In this document: in pieces, positions 17,307-26,235 of the stretch
How the letters are laid out: the number at the start of each line of letters is the position of its first letter
Numbering within the stretch: the stretch's first letter is position 1
Origin: Burkholderia cenocepacia
Lineage (GTDB): Bacteria; Pseudomonadota; Gammaproteobacteria; Burkholderiales; Burkholderiaceae
Length of the DNA: 64,000 nucleotides
Assembly: GCF_900446215.1 (NCBI RefSeq)
Contig: NZ_UAQZ01000015.1
Coordinates: 434,001 to 498,000, forward strand
Direction: 5' to 3'
Position numbers and translations under genes: made by a program
Notes under the pieces: model-generated
Seen by the model: the letters and a program-made list of their open reading frames with translations, nothing else
Told to the model about the DNA's origin: nothing
The model's database searches: none

Positions 17307-17333
17307 TAAAGTTCGGGCCGACCCGGCCGTTAT
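17307..17333 (+). promoter_or_regulatory. Sigma-28 (FliA) promoter of flgM
   Basis: TAAAGTTC (17307-17314), N11, GCCGTTAT (17326-17333), against the consensus TAAAGTTT-N11-GCCGATAA: 7/8 and 6/8 with exact spacing. It stands 28 bp before the flgM ATG. It would let FliA drive its own inhibitor, as known in enterobacteria. Confidence 0.85.
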
Positions 17334-17361
17334 CTGGGTCAAACCGTACAGGAAACCCATC

Positions 17362-17688
17362 GTGAAGATCGATTCCACTCCGAAACCGAGCCCCCTCGCG
17401 CCGACCGGCAACGGCGCGGCCCGTGCGCCGTCCGGCACGGCCCAGTCGTCCGCGCAGGCAGGCGACGCCGGATCGACCGGCGGCGACACGACCGTGAACC
17501 TGTCGGGTCTGTCCGGCCAGCTGCGTTCGGTATCCGCGTCGGGCGACGCCGATATCGACACGGGCCTGGTCCAGTCGATCAAGGACGCGCTGAACAACGG
17601 CACGCTGACGATCGACGCGAACAAGATCGCCGACGGCGTATTGAACACCGCCCGCGAGCTGCTCCAGCGGCAGCGCCCGGGCAGCTAA
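17362..17688 (+). CDS. flgM: Anti-sigma-28 factor FlgM
   Basis: A 108-aa negative regulator that holds FliA until the hook is finished and is then exported through the flagellum. It starts MKIDSTPKPSPLAPTG; the segment VNLSGLSGQLRS and the helical C-terminus TGLVQSIKDALNNGTLTIDANKIADGVLNTARELL match the sigma-28-binding half of FlgM. The N-terminal half is Gly/Ser/Ala-rich and looks disordered, as expected for an exported, unfolded substrate. It is transcribed with flgN. Confidence 0.94.
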   Translation: MKIDSTPKPSPLAPTGNGAARAPSGTAQSSAQAGDAGSTGGDTTVNLSGLSGQLRSVSASGDADIDTGLVQSIKDALNNGTLTIDANKIADGVLNTARELLQRQRPGS

Positions 17689-17690
17689 CT

Positions 17691-17749
17691 CCCGGCCTCG
17701 TGGCCGGGTCACCCGGTTTGCCGGCGTGCGCAGCACTGCACGCGCCGGC
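17691..17749 (+). other. Two hairpins between flgM and flgN
   Basis: CCCGGCC-TCGT-GGCCGGG (17691-17708) follows the flgM stop by two bases. A second, bulged stem (17720-17749; arms GCCGGCGTGC and GCACGCGCCGGC) follows. Neither has a T-run, so they look like mRNA-stability or partial-attenuation structures, letting flgM be expressed above flgN. Confidence 0.5.
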
Positions 17750-17766
17750 GTGACGAGCATGACGCG

Positions 17767-18207
17767 ATGAGAGAAGAGCTGCTGGCCACGGTCAACGACG
17801 AACACGCGACGGTCGAAGCGTTCGCGTCCCTGCTCGTCTACGAGGAAAAGGCGCTGACGACGGCCGAGCCGCTCGAGATGCTGCCCGGGATCGTCGAGAA
17901 GAAAAGCGAATTGATCGACCGGCTCGCGCAGCTCGAACGCACGCGCGACACGCAGCTTTGCGCGCTCGGCTTTCCGGCCGGCAAGAAAGGCATGGACCAG
18001 GCGGCCGAGCGCGATGCGCGCCTCGCCAGCCGCTGGCAACTGCTGCAACAGGCCGCCGAACGCGCGCGCCAGGCCAACGCGAACAACGGAATGCTGATCC
18101 GGATCCGGATGGACTACAACGAGCGCGCGCTCGCGGTGCTGCGCTCGGCGCCCGCGCCGGCCGGCGTGTACGGCCCCGACGGGCGCGTGTCGGCGCTCAC
18201 GCGCTGA
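17767..18207 (+). CDS. flgN: Flagellar export chaperone FlgN
   Basis: A 146-aa cytoplasmic chaperone for FlgK and FlgL. It is all-helical in appearance, with the N-terminal region MREELLATVNDEHATVEAFASLLVYEEKALTTAEPLEMLPGIVEKKSELIDRLAQLERTRD typical of FlgN and a C-terminal amphipathic helix (ERARQANANNGMLIRIRMDYNERALAVL) for client binding. It follows flgM, the usual context. Weak overall conservation is normal for this family. Confidence 0.9.
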   Translation: MREELLATVNDEHATVEAFASLLVYEEKALTTAEPLEMLPGIVEKKSELIDRLAQLERTRDTQLCALGFPAGKKGMDQAAERDARLASRWQLLQQAAERARQANANNGMLIRIRMDYNERALAVLRSAPAPAGVYGPDGRVSALTR

Positions 18208-18256
18208 CGTCGCGCCGCGCGGCCGCCCGGCGGCCGCGCTCCCGCCTCTCCCTTCG

Positions 18257-20107
18257 TTACAACAGCGGACACGCGGTGACCTGCGTGCCGCGCGCCACGC
18301 ACAGCCGCTCGTAGTCGCGCAGGTACGCGCGCTCGGCGTCGTCCAGCAGGTCGAGATCGATCAGGTCCCAGTCGTAGCCGACCGTCACGATGTTCTCGAA
18401 CGTCACGGTGTCCGGCTGCGCGTCGTCCGCCCGCACGATCACGATGTTCTCGATCCGCACGCCGCCCTTGCCCGGCAGGTAGATGCCCGGCTCGACCGAA
18501 ATCACCGCATTCGGCACCAGCCCGTAGGTCGCGCCCGGCGCGAACCGCACGCCGCCCTCGTGCACGTGAATCCCGACGCCGTGCCCGGTGCCGTGGCCGA
18601 AATCGTGGCCATGGTCGCGGCACACCTGCCGCACCAGCGCATCGACGTCGCCGCCCGTGGCGGTGGCCGGAAAGCGCGTGACGAGCCCCTTGATGCAGGC
18701 CTTCAGCGCGACCGTGTAGATCTCGCGCTGCCACGGCTGCGCGACCGTGTCCGGCCGCGTACGACGCAGCACGACGCGTGTGCAGTCCGTCGCGAAGCCC
18801 GCTTCGTAGTACGCGCCGCTGTCGAGCAGCACGAGTTCGCCTTCGGTCAGCTCGACGTCGGCGCTCGCCGCCGTGTAGTGCGCGAAGGCGCTGTTCGCGC
18901 CGTTCGCCGCGATCGACGGAAACGTCAGCGCGACCGCCGAACGGGCGCCGTACGCGTCGTTGATCGTGCGCGCGAGGTCGTACTCGGTGTGGCGCACGCC
19001 CGGCTCGCCGTTCTTCGCCCAGCGCATCGTCTCCGCGATCGCCGCGGAGCTGCGCGCGAACGCGTCGCGGAAGCGGTCGAGCACGGCCGGCGTCTTGCTC
19101 GCCCGCAGCGCCTCGACCGGGTTGAAATCGGCATGCCGCGCGTGCGGCCACACCCGGTTCACCGCGTCGACGAGCGCGCAGTTCACCGATTCGAAGCCGT
19201 AGCACACGTGCTCGACCGCGAACCGTGCGAGGAAGCGCTCGAGCGCCGCCACGTCGCGCCGGATCACCTGCAGCGCCGGATACGAATCGAGCGCGACCTC
19301 GCAGCGGTCGCAGCCTTCCGGCAAGAACAGCACCACCTGCTCGCCGATCGCGAACAGGAAGCCGAGGTGCGACGACACGTTCGGGATGTGATAGCCGCGG
19401 CTGTTCAGCAGATACGCGAGATCGTCCGACGCGCAGGTGAAGAACGCGGTCTTGCCGTCGGCCGCGCCGGTATGCGCGGCGAGCCGCCGGTTCAGCGCGT
19501 CGAGGTTCTGCGCGACGCTCAGGCCCGTCATCGCTGCCGGGAGCTCGAAGATCGGCCGTTCGACGTTCCAGCCCGGCAGCGCGATCGCGCGGTCGATCTC
19601 GCGATCGGCGAGGCTCGTCCAGTCGAGCGACGCTGCCTGCGTCTGCTCGAACAGCCGGTTGCGCTGCCCGACGCTGATCCGCCGCGCGTCGTAGCCGACC
19701 CGCGCGAGCCGGCTCGCGTGCGCGAGCAGCCAGTCGGCCATCGCCTGCCAGATCGTCACGTTCATGCCGAGCTTCTCGACGCGCACGCGCGCCGGATCGC
19801 ACTGCTGGTCGGCCTGGAAGTGATAACGGCCATCGACGAACAGCACGAACGGCGGCAGATCGAGCGCCTGCGCGGTCGCCGCGCTCAGGAAGATCCCGCA
19901 GCCGGCCGAGCCGTCGAAGCCGGACACCGCGTAGCGCGGGTTGTTGCTGCGCGGCAGGTATTCGGTCACGTATTCGTCCTGCGACGTGATCACCACCGCG
20001 TCGAGTCGCGCGGCATCGAGCAGGCGCGACAGGCCAGCCTGCGTGTCGGCGACGGACGCGTCGTACGGGGGAAGGCCGGAGAAGCTGTATTTCAGTCGAT
20101 CGATCAT
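18257..20107 (-). CDS. Xaa-Pro aminopeptidase P (M24B, three-domain type)
   Basis: A 616-aa cytoplasmic metallopeptidase removing an N-terminal residue before proline. Residues 1-300 are two creatinase-like N-terminal domains; the C-terminal half is the pita-bread catalytic domain. Dinuclear metal ligands are visible: two Asp (LLDSGAYYEAGFATDCTRVV), His (GTGHGVGIHVHEGG) and two Glu (VISVEPGIYL and GVRIENIVIV). The length matches the eukaryote-like 3-domain APP rather than E. coli PepP (441 aa). The start at 20107 (MIDRLKYSF) is chosen over an upstream Pro/Arg-rich extension. It is divergent from the XRE-cupin regulator. Confidence 0.92.
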   Translation of the reverse strand: MIDRLKYSFSGLPPYDASVADTQAGLSRLLDAARLDAVVITSQDEYVTEYLPRSNNPRYAVSGFDGSAGCGIFLSAATAQALDLPPFVLFVDGRYHFQADQQCDPARVRVEKLGMNVTIWQAMADWLLAHASRLARVGYDARRISVGQRNRLFEQTQAASLDWTSLADREIDRAIALPGWNVERPIFELPAAMTGLSVAQNLDALNRRLAAHTGAADGKTAFFTCASDDLAYLLNSRGYHIPNVSSHLGFLFAIGEQVVLFLPEGCDRCEVALDSYPALQVIRRDVAALERFLARFAVEHVCYGFESVNCALVDAVNRVWPHARHADFNPVEALRASKTPAVLDRFRDAFARSSAAIAETMRWAKNGEPGVRHTEYDLARTINDAYGARSAVALTFPSIAANGANSAFAHYTAASADVELTEGELVLLDSGAYYEAGFATDCTRVVLRRTRPDTVAQPWQREIYTVALKACIKGLVTRFPATATGGDVDALVRQVCRDHGHDFGHGTGHGVGIHVHEGGVRFAPGATYGLVPNAVISVEPGIYLPGKGGVRIENIVIVRADDAQPDTVTFENIVTVGYDWDLIDLDLLDDAERAYLRDYERLCVARGTQVTACPLL

Positions 20108-20482
20108 CGGATGCCCGTTATTCGTTGTTGTCGGCGGCCGGCGGCGTGGCGCGGCATCGCGCGCCGGGCACGGCACGTCGTTGCGGCGCAGGTCACGCGC
20201 GGCACGACGCGCGGCCGGACCGCGCCGCCGGCCGGGAGGCAGGCCTTCGGTAAAATTTTTGTCTCACTTAACTTTGTTTGATGCGCGACAGAATCTAGAG
20301 CACGTCGAAATCGAGGTCAAGCCAAGATTTTCGTAGGACTAAAATCGGCGTGCCGCATGCGGATCCCCGCACAACGCCGATTCGCCCCCGCGACGCTGCG
20401 CGGTACAATGCGCCGGCCTCGCCGCCCCGGGCAGCCGCACGGCCCCTGCCCGCGCCCCGACTCGTTGCCACGAAAGAGATTC
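20108..20482. other. Divergent regulatory gap with an inverted repeat
   Basis: No gene is seen. The centre is AT-richer than the surroundings (about 20248-20350). It holds the inverted repeat GATTTT-N9-AAAATC at 20326-20346 and an A/T palindrome near 20252. Both divergent promoters must lie here, and the repeat is a candidate operator for the XRE-cupin protein. No clear -35/-10 pair could be fixed. Confidence 0.4.
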
Positions 20483-21265
20483 ATGGATTCAGACCTCATG
20501 CGTATCGGCCAGCGCATTCGCCGCCTGCGCCGGGAAGCGAAGAAGACGCTGCTGGAAGTGGCGACCGAAGCGAACCTGTCGGTCGGGTTCCTGTCGCAGG
20601 TCGAGCGCCATCTGACGGGCATCTCGCTGTCGTCGCTCGTCAACGTCGCGAAGGCGCTGGGCGTGCCGCTCGGTACGCTGATCGAGCAGCCGCGCCAGGC
20701 GCAGCCCGATTCGCACGAGGGCAGCCGCAAGCCGTACGCGCTCGACGCCGCGTCGCAGTGGTACGAGCGGCTGTCCACCACGTTCGACGGCAGCCAGATC
20801 AACGCGCTGAAGGTGCAGATGATGGAGGGCTACCGGTCGGAATGGGTCGCGCACGGCGGCGACGAATTCGTGTACGTGCTGGCGGGCCGCATCTGCTACA
20901 CGGTCGGCAAGAAGAATTACCCGCTGACGCCCGGCGACTCGCTGCACTTCGACGCGCGCAAGCGGCATCGCGTGGCCAATGTCGGCGACGGGCCGGCCGA
21001 GCTGATCACCGTCAGCACGCTGCCGCTGTTCGACGACAGTGGTGCGGAATTCGTGTCCGCGACGACGGAAATCAGGCAGTCGAAGCCCGGTGAACCGCGC
21101 GTGAGCCGGCGCGCGCCGGCGTCCAAACGGGATGACCGCGACGCCGCCGCGGCACGGCCGTCCAAGGTTGGCACAGCCGAAAGGAAGACGTCGGCGAAGC
21201 AGCCGCGCGCCGCCGCCGGCAAACGCCCGGCGGCCGCGACTCCGGCACGTAAGAAGAAACCGTAA
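20483..21265 (+). CDS. XRE-family regulator with cupin sensor domain and Lys/Ala-rich tail
   Basis: A 260-aa protein. Residues 7-65 are a helix-turn-helix (RIRRLRREAKKTLLEVATEANLSVGFLSQVER). Residues 105-182 are a cupin_2 small-molecule domain (HGGDEFVYVLAGRICYTVGKKNYPLTPGDSLHFDARKRHRVANVG). This arrangement (SutR/PuuR-like) usually senses a small metabolite. Residues 200-260 are an unusual basic tail, rich in Lys, Arg, Ala and Pro and resembling histone-H1-like tails. The start at 20483 follows AAAGAGA. Its divergence from aminopeptidase P hints at control of that gene; the ligand is unknown. Confidence 0.88.
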   Translation: MDSDLMRIGQRIRRLRREAKKTLLEVATEANLSVGFLSQVERHLTGISLSSLVNVAKALGVPLGTLIEQPRQAQPDSHEGSRKPYALDAASQWYERLSTTFDGSQINALKVQMMEGYRSEWVAHGGDEFVYVLAGRICYTVGKKNYPLTPGDSLHFDARKRHRVANVGDGPAELITVSTLPLFDDSGAEFVSATTEIRQSKPGEPRVSRRAPASKRDDRDAAAARPSKVGTAERKTSAKQPRAAAGKRPAAATPARKKKP

Positions 21266-21304
21266 CGGCTGGCCGCGCGCTGTTCCGCGCCTGCTACCTG
21301 CCGG

Positions 21305-22546
21305 CTACTCGCCGATTGCGAGCGCCTGCGCGACGGCCTGGATCCGCGCGCGATGCACGGCTTCCTTGATCTTCTCCGTGTCGCTGCCGATGCCGCGTGC
21401 GATCGCGCCGGCATCGACGCTGCGCGCGGCCGCGAGCGCGACGCGCAACCGCTCGGCCTGCGGATACGGCTGCGCATCGAGTCCGAGCCGGCCGCGCGCA
21501 TCCGATTCGCAGGCCTGCAGCAGCTCGGCGAAGCGCGCCGGCTTGCGCAGCGCGTCGCTGCGCTCGAACAGCCGCACCAGCGCGGCCGCGCCCATTTCCA
21601 TCACGCGATGCAGGTTGCCGTGCTCGCGCGCGACCACCAGCGCGAGATCGCGGCATTCGTTCGGCACCCGCAGCCGCTCGCACAACGGCTTGAGCAGCTC
21701 GACGCTGCGGCTTTCGTGGCCGACGTGGCGCGGCAGCACGTCCGCGGGCGTCGTCCCCTTGCCGAGATCGTGCGTGAGCGCCGCGAAGCGCACCGCCAGC
21801 GAATAGCCCTGCTTCGCCGCGTAGTCGACGACCATCATCACGTGCACGCCGGTATCGACTTCCGGGTGGTAATCGGCGCGCTGCGGCACGCCCCACAGCG
21901 CATCGACCTCGGGCAGGATGCGCGCGAGCGCGCCGCAGTCGCGCAGCACCGCGAACATCCGCGACGGCTTCGCCTCCATCAGCCCGCGCGCGATTTCCTG
22001 CCACACGCGTTCGGGGACGAGCGCGTCGACCTCGCCCGCGTCGACCATCCGCCGCATCAGCGCGAGCGTTTCGTCCGCGACCGTGAAATCCGCGAACCGC
22101 GCGGCAAAGCGCGCGATCCGCAGGATCCGCACCGGATCCTCGACGAACGCGTCGCTCACGTGCCGGAACACACGCGCGCGCAGGTCGGCCTGCCCGTCGA
22201 ACGGATCGATCACCGGGCCGACCAGCGTGCCTTCCGGGCTCACCTCGCGCGCCATCGCGTTGATCGTCAGGTCGCGCCGCGCGAGATCCTCGTCGAGCGT
22301 GACGTCCGGCGCGTAGTGGAACTGGAAGCCGTGATAGCCGGCTGCGGTCTTGCGCTCGGTGCGCGCCAGCGCGTACTCCTCTTGCGTCTGCGGATGCAGG
22401 AACACCGGGAAATCCTTGCCGACCGGCCGGAAGCCCTGCGCGGTCATCTGCTCGGGCGTCGCGCCGACCACCACGTAGTCGCGGTCCTGCACCGGCACGC
22501 CGAGCAATTCGTCGCGGATCGCGCCGCCTACTGCGTAGATGTTCAT
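21305..22546 (-). CDS. cca: CCA-adding tRNA nucleotidyltransferase (with HD domain)
   Basis: A 413-aa enzyme that builds or repairs the 3' CCA end of tRNAs. It shows the class II nucleotidyltransferase motifs GGAIRDELLG (7-16) and DRDYVV with D21/D23, then RRDLTINAMA and the nucleotide-selection region EDPVRILRIARFAARF. An HD phosphohydrolase domain follows (ALTHDLGKG), as in E. coli Cca, which adds phosphatase and phosphodiesterase activity. Its ATG overlaps the stop of the GST gene (ATGA), so it is translationally coupled to it. Confidence 0.95.
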   Translation of the reverse strand: MNIYAVGGAIRDELLGVPVQDRDYVVVGATPEQMTAQGFRPVGKDFPVFLHPQTQEEYALARTERKTAAGYHGFQFHYAPDVTLDEDLARRDLTINAMAREVSPEGTLVGPVIDPFDGQADLRARVFRHVSDAFVEDPVRILRIARFAARFADFTVADETLALMRRMVDAGEVDALVPERVWQEIARGLMEAKPSRMFAVLRDCGALARILPEVDALWGVPQRADYHPEVDTGVHVMMVVDYAAKQGYSLAVRFAALTHDLGKGTTPADVLPRHVGHESRSVELLKPLCERLRVPNECRDLALVVAREHGNLHRVMEMGAAALVRLFERSDALRKPARFAELLQACESDARGRLGLDAQPYPQAERLRVALAAARSVDAGAIARGIGSDTEKIKEAVHRARIQAVAQALAIGE

Positions 22547-23190
22547 GGCTGGGGTTCGTATTCGGCGATCACGTTGGTTTCACGGCGCGCGGCGTCGATC
22601 CACTGCTGCACGGCCGGCAGCGCCGTCACACGCGCCGCATAGCCGGCCGCCTCCGGCGACAAGGCCGGCGCATACGTATTGAAGCGCATCACGACGGGCG
22701 CATACATCGCGTCGGCGATCCCGAATTCGCCGAACAGGAACGGCCCGCCCGACGCCTCGATGCATTCGCTCCACAGCGCGTCGATGCGCGCGACGTCGGC
22801 GAGCGCCTCGGGCGTCGCGCCGCGCCCCGGCATCGACGCGCGGATGCTCATGCCCATCTGCGTGCGCAGCGCCATGAAGCCCGAATGCATCTCGGCGGAC
22901 ACGCAGCGCGCATGCGCGCGCGCGAGCGGGTCGGCCGGCCACATCGGGAATTGCGGATAGCGCTCGGCGAGCGTCTCCGCGATCGCGAGCGAATCCCAGA
23001 TCGCGAAGCCGTGATCGTCGACGAGGCACGGCACCTTGCCGGTCGGCGAATATTCGCGGATGCGCGCGGCCGTGTCGTCGCGGCGCAGCTCGACCACGAT
23101 CTCGTCGAACGGGATGCCGAAATGCGCGAGCAGCAGCCAAGGCCGCATCGACCACGACGAGTAGTTCTTGTCTCCAATGACGAGCTTCAT
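22543..23190 (-). CDS. Glutathione S-transferase family protein
   Basis: A 215-aa protein. Residues 1-80 are a thioredoxin-like GST_N domain (KLVIGDKNYSSWSMRPWLLLAHFGIPF) with the serine-rich active-site turn SSWS and the cis-Pro glutathione site KVPCLVDD followed by DSLAI. Residues 90-205 are the helical C domain. This type resembles the YfcF/zeta-like bacterial GSTs; the substrate is unknown. It sits downstream of the NDUFA9-like gene and is coupled to cca by a 4-bp overlap. Confidence 0.9.
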   Translation of the reverse strand: MKLVIGDKNYSSWSMRPWLLLAHFGIPFDEIVVELRRDDTAARIREYSPTGKVPCLVDDHGFAIWDSLAIAETLAERYPQFPMWPADPLARAHARCVSAEMHSGFMALRTQMGMSIRASMPGRGATPEALADVARIDALWSECIEASGGPFLFGEFGIADAMYAPVVMRFNTYAPALSPEAAGYAARVTALPAVQQWIDAARRETNVIAEYEPQP

Positions 23191-23252
23191 GACGGGGTTC
23201 CGGAAAATGCGAAAAAGGAAAAGAAGCGCCGGCCGGCGGCGCCCCGCGGGTA

Positions 23253-24212
23253 TTAGCGACGCGAGCGGAACCAGTCGAACCGCGAGCGCCTGGCCGCTTC
23301 GCCGAGATACGCGGGCGCAATGCTTTCGAGACTCGCGGGCGACAGCCCGAGTTCCGGCGCGAGCGGCCCCGACAGCACGTTCGGCACCGACATCGTCGCG
23401 AGATTGTCGCGCGTGAGCACCGGTTCGCCCGGCAGGCATTCGAACACGCTCGCCTGCAGCCGCGCAAGCGCGTCGGGCAGCCGCACGATGCGTGCCTGCC
23501 GGCCGACCAGCGTGCCGCAATAGCGCACCAGTTGCTCGAGCGTGTAGACGGTCGGGCCGCCGAGTTCGTAGGTCTTGCCGTGCGCGCCCGCGAGATCGAG
23601 CGTGTTGACGAACGCGCGCACGACGTCGCCGACGAATACCGGCTGGAAGCGCGCGTCGGGCATCGCGAGCGGCAGCACGGGCACCGTGCGCTGCAGGTTC
23701 GCGAACGTGTTGAGGAATGCATCGCCGGGGCCGAACACGACCGACGGACGGAAGATCGTCAGCGCGAGCGAATCGGTGGCCGCGACCGCATGCAGCGCGG
23801 CTTCGCCGTCGCCCTTCGAGCGCTGGTACATGCTCGCGCCGTGCGGATCGGCGCCGAGCGCACTCATGTGCAGCAGGCGCCGCACGCCGACCTCGGTGCA
23901 GGCTGTCGCGAGCGCGGCCGGCAGCGCGACGTGCGCGCGCGCGAAACCCGGCCCGTACGGCGTGCCGCGGCCGCCGTGCAGCACGCCGATCAGGTTGATC
24001 GCCGCGTGCGCGCCGGCGACGAAGCGCGCGAGCGTGCGCGTATCGAGCGCGTCGAGTTCGACGATGTCGACCGGCAGCATCTGCAGGTGGCGCGCGTGCT
24101 CGCGCCGCCGCGTACCGATCCGCACCTGCTTGCCGGCATCGATCAGCGCATTGACGAGCCGGCTGCCGATGAAGCCGGTGCCGCCCAGCAGCGCAACGGT
24201 CTGGCGATCCAT
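23253..24212 (-). CDS. NAD(P)-binding protein, complex I NDUFA9-like
   Basis: A 319-aa atypical short-chain dehydrogenase. The nucleotide-binding loop GGTGFIGSRLVNALIDAG is at residues 10-27, and RRREH suggests NADPH preference. The segments INLIGVLHG, HMSALGAD, YQRSKGDGE and IFRPSVVFGPGD match the family annotated as complex I NDUFA9-subunit-like or epimerase. Bacterial roles are unproven; enzymatic activity is inferred only from the fold. It lies between the lytic transglycosylase and GST genes on one strand and is probably co-transcribed with them. Confidence 0.82.
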   Translation of the reverse strand: MDRQTVALLGGTGFIGSRLVNALIDAGKQVRIGTRRREHARHLQMLPVDIVELDALDTRTLARFVAGAHAAINLIGVLHGGRGTPYGPGFARAHVALPAALATACTEVGVRRLLHMSALGADPHGASMYQRSKGDGEAALHAVAATDSLALTIFRPSVVFGPGDAFLNTFANLQRTVPVLPLAMPDARFQPVFVGDVVRAFVNTLDLAGAHGKTYELGGPTVYTLEQLVRYCGTLVGRQARIVRLPDALARLQASVFECLPGEPVLTRDNLATMSVPNVLSGPLAPELGLSPASLESIAPAYLGEAARRSRFDWFRSRR

Positions 24213-24262
24213 GTTCGGGTCCTAAAAAGAACACTGCCGCGTCTCGCGCGGCAGTTCGTGTA

Positions 24263-26215
24263 TCAGGGCGAGATCATGCCTAGACGTTTCTTCAACGACT
24301 GCGGTTTGCCCTCGAAGAGCGCCGCGTAGTAGACGGTGTTCGACAGCACGTTCTTCACGTAGTCGCGCGTCTCGTTGAACGGAATCGTCTCCGCGAAGAT
24401 CGCGCCTTCGACCGGCTGCGTCAACACCTGACGCCACTGGCGCGGCCGGCCCGGGCCCGCGTTGTAGCCGGCGGTGGCGAGCACCGGCGAGCTGTCGAAG
24501 TTGTTGTAGATGTCCGCCAGATACCAGGTGCCGAGCTGGATGTTGGTATCGATGTCGTGCATCTGCGCCCGCGAGATCGTGCCCATGCCGAGCTTCTTCG
24601 CGACCATCTGGGCCGTCGCCGGCATCAGCTGCATCAGGCCGCCCGCGCCGACCGACGAACGCGCGCTGATGATGAAGCGCGATTCCTGGCGGATCAGCCC
24701 GTACGCCCACTCGACGTCGAGGCCCGTCGACTGCGCATAGCGCTCGACGGTCGTGCGGTACGGCGACGGATAGCGCAGCGTGAAGTCGTGCTCGGCCTTC
24801 GTGCGGTCGGCGGTGTTGACCGTGCGGTCGAGCAGCTCGACGCGCTTGCCGTATTCGGCGGCCGCGAGCAGCTGGCGATCGGTCATCCCGCGCAGCGGCC
24901 AGTTCCATTCGCGATTGCCTTCGAGGCGCAGGTTCAGCGCGTAGAAGCGCTGCGCGAGCGCGAAGCCCGGGATCTTGCCCATCGCGTCGATCTCGGCGTC
25001 GCTCACCTTCGTGCGCGGCGGGATCGTCGTGCGCTGGCCGAGCTCTTCGCCGGCCAACTGCCCGTAGAAGTTGAACTGGCCAGCGACTTGCTCGAATTCC
25101 TGGTTCGCCTGCAGCGTGTCGCCGCTCTGCTTGAGCGCGCGCGCATGCCAGTAGATCCACGCCGGATCGTTGCGCAGCGACGGCGGCATCTGCTCGATCG
25201 ACCAGCGCACCATCGGCCAGTTGCCGGCGAGCAGCGCGGCGCGCGTGCGCCATTCGTAGCCCGGGTTCGACAGCGGCGCGTTCGCCGATTTCGCATACCA
25301 GACCGATGCCATCGGCGAGCGCTTGATCGCGCCCTGGTAGCCGATCGCGCCCCACGCGATCGCCTGTTCCTGCTTGGTGAGCGAAGGCGCGACCGTCGTC
25401 AGCATCCCGGCGGCGGCATCCGGATCGTTGCGCGCCATGCGGCCGAGCGCGATCAGCGCGAGCTGATGCGACGCGGCGTCGGGCCCGACGCCGCGCGCGA
25501 GATACAGCGGCGGCGCGCTCGTCGCCTGGTCGAAGCCGACCGGGCGCGGGCCGAGCGCATCGACGATCTTGCCGCCGAGCGTCGTGTAGTTCTGCTCGTA
25601 CGCGAGGCGCGCCTGCTGCCACACGTCGTCGCTCGTGAACTGCTGGTTGACGGTGAGCGCGGTGATCAGGTCGACGCATGCATCGCCGTAGTTCTTCGGC
25701 TCGACGAGCAGCGCGCGCGCCGCGTCGGCGACGTTCTCGTTGCGCGCCGCGCGCGATTCGAGCGCATAGCACTTGACCTGCGTGTCGTCGTCGAGCACGA
25801 AACGCTTGTACTGGTCGTCGAAATTGCGCCAGTCGTGGCGCGCGCCGAGCACGAGCAGGTAGTCGTTGCGCAGGCGATCCGCGATCGCCTGGCCATCGTA
25901 GCGCTGCAGGAACGACTGCACGGGCGCGTCCGGCGCATCGACGCGCGCGCGGCCGGTCGAATCGAACAGCTGCGGCTTGATCTGGAAATACTCGACGTAG
26001 GACGGCACCGGATAGTTCGGGATCATCGACGCGAGCTGGGCGGCCTTCGCGGCGTCGTTGCGGCGTGCGGCTTCGCGAAGCTGCACGAAGATCTGGTCAT
26101 CCCCGGGGAGCGTGTCGTCGTTCGGTGCGGCGCACGCGGCCGTGCCCGCGACGAGCGCGGCGGCCGAAAGCGCCAGCGCGACCGCGCGATATACTCGGAA
26201 AAGGCTGTTCGACAT
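24263..26215 (-). CDS. slt: Soluble lytic murein transglycosylase (Slt70-like)
   Basis: A 650-aa periplasmic enzyme that cleaves the MurNAc-GlcNAc bond with formation of 1,6-anhydroMurNAc. It has a signal peptide (FRVYRAVALALSAAALVAGTAACA); AAC could be a weak lipobox, but no lipobox consensus is clear. The superhelical U domain of helical repeats spans about 40-450. The C-terminal SLT domain has the catalytic Glu at about 511 (YGLIRQESRF) and the motifs GLMQLMPATA and AGYNAGPGR. The start at 26215 gives a proper signal peptide. It is divergent from the folate gene only 20 bp away, so promoters overlap. Confidence 0.93.
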   Translation of the reverse strand: MSNSLFRVYRAVALALSAAALVAGTAACAAPNDDTLPGDDQIFVQLREAARRNDAAKAAQLASMIPNYPVPSYVEYFQIKPQLFDSTGRARVDAPDAPVQSFLQRYDGQAIADRLRNDYLLVLGARHDWRNFDDQYKRFVLDDDTQVKCYALESRAARNENVADAARALLVEPKNYGDACVDLITALTVNQQFTSDDVWQQARLAYEQNYTTLGGKIVDALGPRPVGFDQATSAPPLYLARGVGPDAASHQLALIALGRMARNDPDAAAGMLTTVAPSLTKQEQAIAWGAIGYQGAIKRSPMASVWYAKSANAPLSNPGYEWRTRAALLAGNWPMVRWSIEQMPPSLRNDPAWIYWHARALKQSGDTLQANQEFEQVAGQFNFYGQLAGEELGQRTTIPPRTKVSDAEIDAMGKIPGFALAQRFYALNLRLEGNREWNWPLRGMTDRQLLAAAEYGKRVELLDRTVNTADRTKAEHDFTLRYPSPYRTTVERYAQSTGLDVEWAYGLIRQESRFIISARSSVGAGGLMQLMPATAQMVAKKLGMGTISRAQMHDIDTNIQLGTWYLADIYNNFDSSPVLATAGYNAGPGRPRQWRQVLTQPVEGAIFAETIPFNETRDYVKNVLSNTVYYAALFEGKPQSLKKRLGMISP

Positions 26216-26235
26216 CGTTTTGAATGGAGCACGAA

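Noticed and set aside
26216..26235. 6S RNA or other RNA gene before the 5-formyl-THF cyclo-ligase gene
   Set aside because: The gap to slt is only 20 bp, so there is no room for an RNA gene.
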